DNA from: Chryseobacterium sp.
Lineage (GTDB): Bacteria; Bacteroidota; Bacteroidia; Flavobacteriales; Weeksellaceae
Direction of reading: 5' to 3'
DNA: 49,732 nucleotides
Assembly (NCBI GenBank): GCA_031277615.1
Contig: JAITMC010000004.1
Coordinates: forward strand, 1 to 49,732
Below the pieces are notes generated by a model that saw nothing but the letters and a program-made list of their open reading frames with translations, was not told the DNA's origin and did no database searches. A program made the position numbers and the translations under genes. Each line of letters begins with the position of its first letter. The stretch's first letter is position 1. Positions 45,043 through 49,732 of this stretch are shown piece by piece.

Positions 45043-45115
45043 GTATATTGAAACCTCTAAATATACCGGCAGGCTGAATCAGAATCCTGTCCGGTATTGA
45101 AAAAAACTATATAGC

Positions 45116-46288
45116 ATGAAAATATATTATTCGGCAATTCTAATGCTGCTCAGTCTTTCTGTCTATGGTCAGGATGATCTTTACTGGTTTTCAGATGATC
45201 TTGAAAAAACATTTGTGCAGGATTCTACAAAAGATAAATCCTGGAGAAGCCAGATGGCAGCAACCTATTATTCAATAAGCGGTAATTACAGATCAGGGCT
45301 TGTGAACTGGGACAAAATGTTCGGAAGAGAGATGAAACTCAGCAAAGCAGACAGCCTGAGGTACTCAAAATTGACTCCGGAAAATGCCAAAGATTATATT
45401 CTGAGCAGGGCAGGGGATGAAAAAATCATCATCATCAATGAAGCCCATCATAATGCAAGCCACAGAACTTTTGCCTCGTCGCTGCTTCAGGGCTTATATG
45501 ACAAAGGATACCGATACATCGGAATAGAGACTCTGAGCGATAAAGCATCTTTCGGTACCGGGAAGTTTGCAACCCAGGAAAGTGGGGTGTATTCGCAGGA
45601 ACCTGAATTCGGAAACTTTATTTACCATGCGCTGAAGATCGGTTTTAAGCTTTTTCCATACGATGCCCGGGGAAATGGTAAAGAACGGGAAATAGGCGAG
45701 GCACAGAATATTTACAATTTTATGCAGGATAATAAAGAGGGGAAATACCTGATCTATTGCGGCTACCAGCATGCTTACGAGGGAGTTCATCCGAGCTGGG
45801 AGAAGACCATGGCAGCAAGACTTTCTGATATGACGTCTATAAATCCTTTCACGATCGATCAGACCCGGTTTTCGGAAAAAAGTGATCCTAAATACAACGA
45901 ACCTCTGATAAGGATTGTGAACAGGAAAGAACCAGTGATTCTGAAAGATGAAAGCGGAACGGTTTATAACGGTGAAGACCAGAAATTGTATACTGACGTA
46001 AGAATCATCCATCCGGTTACCCGGTATATTAAAGGAAGACCAGGCTGGATGCTGGATGTCGGCCGTAAGTTTTATAAAATCCCAAAATCCAAAATCACCC
46101 GATCCCCACTTCTGGTTCTGGCTTACCGGAAAGGTGAGTTTGAGAAAAAAGGAATTCCTGCGGATGTGATTGAGCTTAAAAATACCAAAGATCCCCGGTT
46201 TTTAATTCTGGATAAAGGAACCTACGACATTATCATCAGAAACCGTGAATATAAGGTTATCAGCAGATTTGAAAAAACAATAGATTAA
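45116..46288 (+). CDS. Exported protein resembling the Ere/ChaN fold
   Basis: The protein has 390 residues with signal peptide MKIYYSAILMLLSLSVYGQ. KIIIINEAHHNASHRTFASS (about 103-122) followed by RYIGIETLS has the Glu109-x2-His112 and Glu138 pattern of the erythromycin-esterase/ChaN superfamily. YCGYQHAYEG near 223-232 would supply the later histidine. The C-terminal 120 residues are beta-rich. The family call is weaker than for the gene at 42709; no function can be given. It lies 42 bp before the next of three tightly packed genes and probably heads their operon. Confidence 0.65.
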   Translation: MKIYYSAILMLLSLSVYGQDDLYWFSDDLEKTFVQDSTKDKSWRSQMAATYYSISGNYRSGLVNWDKMFGREMKLSKADSLRYSKLTPENAKDYILSRAGDEKIIIINEAHHNASHRTFASSLLQGLYDKGYRYIGIETLSDKASFGTGKFATQESGVYSQEPEFGNFIYHALKIGFKLFPYDARGNGKEREIGEAQNIYNFMQDNKEGKYLIYCGYQHAYEGVHPSWEKTMAARLSDMTSINPFTIDQTRFSEKSDPKYNEPLIRIVNRKEPVILKDESGTVYNGEDQKLYTDVRIIHPVTRYIKGRPGWMLDVGRKFYKIPKSKITRSPLLVLAYRKGEFEKKGIPADVIELKNTKDPRFLILDKGTYDIIIRNREYKVISRFEKTID

Positions 46289-46330
46289 GGGATATTAAAG
46301 AGTTTTCTTTTTACATTCAGAACTTAAAAA

Positions 46331-46882
46331 ATGGATATTGTAAAACACATCGCAAAACATACGGAAGACCTGCGGAACGGGTTTACCGACTCTTCTCCTG
46401 AACAGCGGAAAAGCCTGGTGACAGCCGTGCTGAGGTTTTATTTTCTGCTGGATGACTTCGATGGAATTATCGCAAGGTATATCAACATTAGCCTTGAGAA
46501 GGAGCAGCTGATTGCTGATATCAACCGTGAAAATACCAGACACTATCAGGAAGCCAATGAAAAAAGCCTTGCTGAAACAGATGAGTATGCCGATGATTAC
46601 GAAGAGCCTGATCCCATTGAATTATTTGTTCTGGATGCATTTTCCAATGCTGTTTCTGATCTTAATAAAGTGGAAAATATCGTCGGACTGTTGATCGGAG
46701 TAATTGATACTCTGGATTATTATGAAAATTTTTCAGACCATCCTGAATTCTGGAATGAAATTTTAGAAAAGGAAGTTCGTTTTCAGAATGAAATAAGCTC
46801 TGATATAAAGTCTCAGAAAATCTTTGATCCTATGATGTACCATGAGCGGTATCATAAGATCATTACTCAACATACTTTATAA
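46331..46882 (+). CDS. Unknown acidic helical protein, operon gene 2
   Basis: The protein has 183 residues, cytosolic, strongly acidic (ETDEYADDYEEPDPIE at about 81-96). Predicted all-alpha in two halves: 1-65 (VTAVLRFYFLLDDFDGIIARY) and 95-183. No motif of a known family is recognised. The gene ends 6 bp before the next one, and the spacing and style are those of small immunity-type genes in Bacteroidota. Function unknown. Confidence 0.7.
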   Translation: MDIVKHIAKHTEDLRNGFTDSSPEQRKSLVTAVLRFYFLLDDFDGIIARYINISLEKEQLIADINRENTRHYQEANEKSLAETDEYADDYEEPDPIELFVLDAFSNAVSDLNKVENIVGLLIGVIDTLDYYENFSDHPEFWNEILEKEVRFQNEISSDIKSQKIFDPMMYHERYHKIITQHTL

Positions 46883-46888
46883 AAACTT

Positions 46889-47476
46889 ATGATGACAGAT
46901 AAAGAATTTTATTTTTCAGTCGGTCTCCATGATATTCCCTGGGGAAGGCTGGTTCATTGGTATGGCCGTGCCATCGACTTTCCGGCCTGTTTTTATGATC
47001 TGCTTTCGGATGATCCTGTAAAACAGAAAACAGCCATCGGAAACATAGCCATGAATATCGAACATCAGGATGGTATCATGATGGCAACTCCATTCACCCT
47101 GATATTCCTTTTCCGGCTCCTGGCTTTTGAATCCACGAATAAAATCCAGATTTTAAATACGGTTCTTACCGTAATCAAAGCGGCAAAGTTCCAGACCGAG
47201 TATTATGAAAATGAGGTGGTTGAAAATAAAATTACTCATATTCAGGAATTGTTGGACGAAAAATATATCTGGCCGGAATTTGAAAGCGAAGATCAGGATG
47301 AAATCTGTTGGGAAGAATTTGAATACGGCGACGAACATTACTTCTGGCTGAAATATATTTTTGACATCACAGAAACGTATTCATTTACTCTGACAGGATT
47401 TACAGAAGAAGCTGAAATGAATACAGCGGGCAAAATTATCACCGTATTAAAAGAAACCTATCATCAATTTAAATAA
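46889..47476 (+). CDS. Unknown protein with a HxYGxAxDxP-type helical signature, operon gene 3
   Basis: The protein has 195 residues, cytosolic. LVHWYGRAIDFPACFYDLLS (about 17-36), followed by IAMNIEHQDGIMMATPFTLIF, recalls a widespread helical-repeat-like family in which W-x-x-x-x-H-x-YG-x-A-x-D-x-P is followed by HQG; many members are found near toxin loci. The second half is acidic (EFESEDQDEICWEEFEYGDE). It is placed 6 bp after and 6 bp before its neighbours. ATG at 46892 is an alternative start. Role unknown; an immunity protein is possible. Confidence 0.65.
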   Translation: MMTDKEFYFSVGLHDIPWGRLVHWYGRAIDFPACFYDLLSDDPVKQKTAIGNIAMNIEHQDGIMMATPFTLIFLFRLLAFESTNKIQILNTVLTVIKAAKFQTEYYENEVVENKITHIQELLDEKYIWPEFESEDQDEICWEEFEYGDEHYFWLKYIFDITETYSFTLTGFTEEAEMNTAGKIITVLKETYHQFK

Positions 47477-47482
47477 TATATT

Positions 47483-48217
47483 ATGGGATTATTTAACAAA
47501 ATTTTCGGACAGTCTGATCAGCAGAAACCGGAAACTAATCAACAGCAACAGCCTGAACAGAAACCTTGTAAAACGGAGCAGGAGCTCCTGGAGCATTATG
47601 GAGGCATCGCTCTGGATAAACAGATGGATTTTGGAGAAGTTATCGGGGACAACAATTGGAATGTCAATATACAGCAGGGCACGATCAGCTTCGGGGAAGA
47701 TCTTGTTTTTCCGATACAGGTGCTGGGTACTTTTTCCCATTCATCACAGACCTGGCTCTGGGCGTGGGCCAATACCCAGTCAGGACTTCCTGAATCGATA
47801 ATGCAGCAGGCTCTTCAACTAAAAAAATATGGGGAAGAAAACGGCATCGATCTTTTAAGCTCCAATACCTTTGATTTCTCAGCAGACGAGCTGCATCTTA
47901 TGGGAATGATCGCTTCAGGAATGTTTAACGCCAGCGGATATTATATTGCAGATTACGGGCAGGGAGCGATGGTGGTCACCATGAAAAGCGATGTGATTGA
48001 TAAAGCCCGGAATACGGATCATATCCGTGTTCTTACCGCTTTCCCCCAGCTGATTTCTCAGTTTGATATGGATCATAAAAATGCTTTTAAAAGCTATCTG
48101 ACCTTTAAAGGATATCAGGTCACTGAAAAAGAAAACTCCATAGAAGGAACTAAGGACGGAAATTCTGTAACCGGAGAATTCGATGATTTATCAAGACTGA
48201 TTAATCTGAAAGGCTAG
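47483..48217 (+). CDS. DUF6882-type protein, operon gene 4
   Basis: The protein has 244 residues, with a Gln-rich N-terminal linker (QQKPETNQQQQPEQKP, about 13-28). The domain then shows FPIQVLGTFSHSSQTWLWAW, the W-x-W-A-x-A-N motif and a buried GMFNASGYYIADYGQGAMVV strand pair, typical of DUF6882. Proteins of this type are soluble and occur beside Rhs/polymorphic toxins in immunity clusters. Last gene of the operon; a terminator hairpin lies at 48266. Confidence 0.7.
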   Translation: MGLFNKIFGQSDQQKPETNQQQQPEQKPCKTEQELLEHYGGIALDKQMDFGEVIGDNNWNVNIQQGTISFGEDLVFPIQVLGTFSHSSQTWLWAWANTQSGLPESIMQQALQLKKYGEENGIDLLSSNTFDFSADELHLMGMIASGMFNASGYYIADYGQGAMVVTMKSDVIDKARNTDHIRVLTAFPQLISQFDMDHKNAFKSYLTFKGYQVTEKENSIEGTKDGNSVTGEFDDLSRLINLKG

Positions 48218-48265
48218 AGCTTTCCAAAGATTTCAATTTTTTTAAAACAATTTTATTACCTATTT

Positions 48266-48294
48266 AACCTGTTGTCATAAAATACGACAGGTTT
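48266..48294 (+). terminator. Terminator of the 45116-48217 operon
   Basis: AACCTGTTGT, loop CATAAAAT, ACGACAGGTT, then TTG: a 10-bp stem with one G-T pair. Confidence 0.75.
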
Positions 48295-48413
48295 TGTCGT
48301 TGTGCCGCAATACATTTGTAAAACAGAGATTTAATGGGTTGTAAAAACACTCTTAGGTGATAAAATTCATGAGAATTTGGCTTAAGAAGCATTTAATATC
48401 TCTTAATAAATGT

Positions 48414-48421
48414 TAAATTTG
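48414..48421 (+). promoter_or_regulatory. -7 element of the beta-propeller gene
   Basis: TAAATTTG fits TAnnTTTG, 28 bp before the ATG at 48450. Confidence 0.5.
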
Positions 48422-48449
48422 CAATATCATCATTATAAAAAACAAACCG

Positions 48450-49732
48450 ATGAAAAAACTCTACATGAGTGCATTTGCAGTATGCACAATTCTGGGTATA
48501 TCCGCACAGGATGTTTTATGGCAGAAAGACATCAGATCCTCCACGCAGGATTTCCTAAGCCAGATCACCACTACCATCGATCAGCAGTATCTTATTACCG
48601 GAAGCTCTATCCAGGCGAAAAACCATTCGCAGGCAGCCGGAAACCAACAGCCTAATAATGGATACGACTTCCATTTAATCAAGCTTAACCAGCAAGGCGA
48701 ACAGGTTTGGGAAAAATACATTTCCGGAGAAAATCATGATTATTTATCGGCATCAGTAGCCACGCAGGACGGAGGATTTCTTGTTTCAGGTACGACATTT
48801 TCAGGGAAAGGACTGGACAAAAAGGAAGATTCCAAAGGCGGATCTGACATCTGGCTGGTAAGACTTAATGAATTTGGAGATGAACTATGGCAGAAAACCC
48901 TGGGAACCGCTTCCGATGAGGAAGCCAGAGCGGTCGTTCAGACTGCAGATTTAGGATTTTTCGTTGCCGGAAATGTTCAGAACTCTTCCAAAGGTTATGG
49001 TTCCAAAGATGCCTGGATCATCCGACTGGATAAAAACGGCAAAGAGATTTCCCAGATAATCTTAGGCGGAAAAGGATTGGATGAAGTAGAGAAAATGATC
49101 CCCACAAAGGATGGAGGCGTCCTTCTAGGGATGTATTCCAGAAGCGGCGAAGTTAGTGATACAGGTCCGGGAGGAAATCCTGTGAATAAATCATCCTCTG
49201 AAAAATCTTCGGCTTCAGTAGCCATCAGCCATCAGCCAAAAACCAGCAGCAACTCCGGTGAGGGCGATTACTGGATCGTCAAGCTGGATAAAAACGGCAA
49301 AGTAGAATGGGAAAAGAACTATGGAGGAAAAGCAGATGATCATTTAAGAACGCTGGCTTTAACGTCAACAGGATACCTCATTGGAGGAGAATCCAGATCC
49401 GAAAGATCCGGCAACAAAACCGTAGGCATAGAAGAAGGTACCGACCTGTGGCTGATTGCTTTAAACGAAAGAGGGGAAGAACAGTGGCAGAAATCTTACA
49501 ATTTTAAGAACCGTGACATTTTGATGGGCATGAGCGTGATTCATTCAGCTGATGATAAAACGTCCAAAGGTATCTTACTCGGAGGTTATACCCATGCAGA
49601 AGGCAGAATCGAGAAGGATGATGAAACCTTCTGGATGCTGTACCTGGACCATGACGGTAACGAGCAGTGGAGAAAGCATGTCAAAGGTGAATCCAGAAAG
49701 AAGGAAGAACGGCTTTCCGATATTAAATTAAA
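48450..49732 (+). CDS. Secreted beta-propeller protein, N-terminal part (runs off the window)
   Basis: Translating by eye from the ATG at 48450 gives 427 codons without a stop up to the edge. The signal peptide is MKKLYMSAFAVCTILGISAQ. The rest consists of about 50- to 70-residue repeats, each with an aromatic strand motif: DFHLIKL, DIWLVRL, DAWIIRL, DYWIVKL, DLWLIAL, TFWMLYL. Before each next repeat comes GEQVW/GDELW/GKVEW and a GGFL-like turn. This is a propeller; such proteins in Chryseobacterium usually carry a C-terminal T9SS sorting domain (not visible here) and lie before Rhs/YD-repeat genes. Confidence 0.8.
   Translation, partial: MKKLYMSAFAVCTILGISAQDVLWQKDIRSSTQDFLSQITTTIDQQYLITGSSIQAKNHSQAAGNQQPNNGYDFHLIKLNQQGEQVWEKYISGENHDYLSASVATQDGGFLVSGTTFSGKGLDKKEDSKGGSDIWLVRLNEFGDELWQKTLGTASDEEARAVVQTADLGFFVAGNVQNSSKGYGSKDAWIIRLDKNGKEISQIILGGKGLDEVEKMIPTKDGGVLLGMYSRSGEVSDTGPGGNPVNKSSSEKSSASVAISHQPKTSSNSGEGDYWIVKLDKNGKVEWEKNYGGKADDHLRTLALTSTGYLIGGESRSERSGNKTVGIEEGTDLWLIALNERGEEQWQKSYNFKNRDILMGMSVIHSADDKTSKGILLGGYTHAEGRIEKDDETFWMLYLDHDGNEQWRKHVKGESRKKEERLSDIKL

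Larger units (their letters stand above)
44634..45115. other. Intergenic region with repeat copy 3 and structured promoter
   Basis: There is no gene. A complete-looking MITE-like copy (44694-44974) is followed by a strong hairpin (45001-45029), the -7 element at 45035 and a 5' leader hairpin (45063-45097). Confidence 0.65.

Noticed and set aside
48410-48655. 81-residue plus-strand frame at the start of the last gene
   Set aside because: The frame from ATG 48450 has a signal peptide and stays open to the end of the window with propeller repeats; the other is a shadow.

Overview
The window looks like a chromosomal segment of a Chryseobacterium-type member of the Bacteroidota (Flavobacteriia, Weeksellaceae). 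The base composition is AT-rich, and the promoters carry the Bacteroidota -7 element TAnnTTTG with no clear Shine-Dalgarno sequences. Lipoproteins follow the 'SC-S/D-rich' pattern, and the protein set is typical of the group (SusC/TonB-like receptor, DUF4876, LemA with DUF2207, split-gene glyoxylate shunt, beta-propeller secretion-type protein). There are no rRNAs, prophages, intact insertion sequences or CRISPR arrays. One tRNA (Gln, UUG) is present.

Layout. 1-4500: end of a lipoprotein gene, a small self-contained HTH regulator with a long palindrome over its promoter, a LemA/DUF2207 membrane pair, and a NIL-domain protein with a nested operator-like dyad. 4600-7500: lnt (lipoprotein maturation), a VanZ-like protein and proC, the last two overlapping tail to tail. 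7700-14500: an operon of TonB-dependent receptor, DUF4876 lipoprotein, DUF6850-type outer-membrane barrel and di-heme peroxidase, whose promoter is flanked by two Fur-box-like dyads. 14550-17300: aminotransferase, lipoprotein and murB. 18100-27300: DUF1801 protein, then a metal-efflux locus: response regulator, histidine kinase, MgtC-like protein and CzcB-CzcA-CzcC RND pump. Five TTAGAA direct repeats, four of them exactly 11 bp apart, lie in front of mgtC and are the obvious binding site for the response regulator.

27300-33550: YiiX-like hydrolase, a DCC protein with a heme-binding protein, katG with a near-perfect OxyR half-site pair upstream, a lactonase-fold secreted protein, and tRNA-Gln. 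33800-36670: der, upp and comF. 36640-41140: a RamB/ScfR-family regulator divergent from aceB-aceA (glyoxylate shunt), with two CG-rich dyads between them. 41300-44000: an OmpH/Skp chaperone, a thioesterase and an erythromycin-esterase-type protein with the full catalytic pattern. 44150-48220: a group of poorly known genes (DUF4259, an Ere/ChaN-like secreted protein, two unknowns, DUF6882). The last four are packed as an operon and resemble the orphan-immunity clusters found beside polymorphic-toxin loci. 48450-end: the first 427 codons of a secreted beta-propeller protein of the kind that in these bacteria precedes Rhs/YD-repeat toxins.

The intergenic spaces hold several families of short, non-coding, partly palindromic repeats. 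These include a roughly 200-280 bp MITE-like element in three or four decayed copies, a GGACTAAAGTCC REP-like hairpin, a CACAGATTTTACAGAT repeat and a GGAAG-type inverted repeat. Together with the promoter dyads they are the main structure that the genes do not explain. All functional calls come from reading motifs and from recalled family knowledge; no database search was run.
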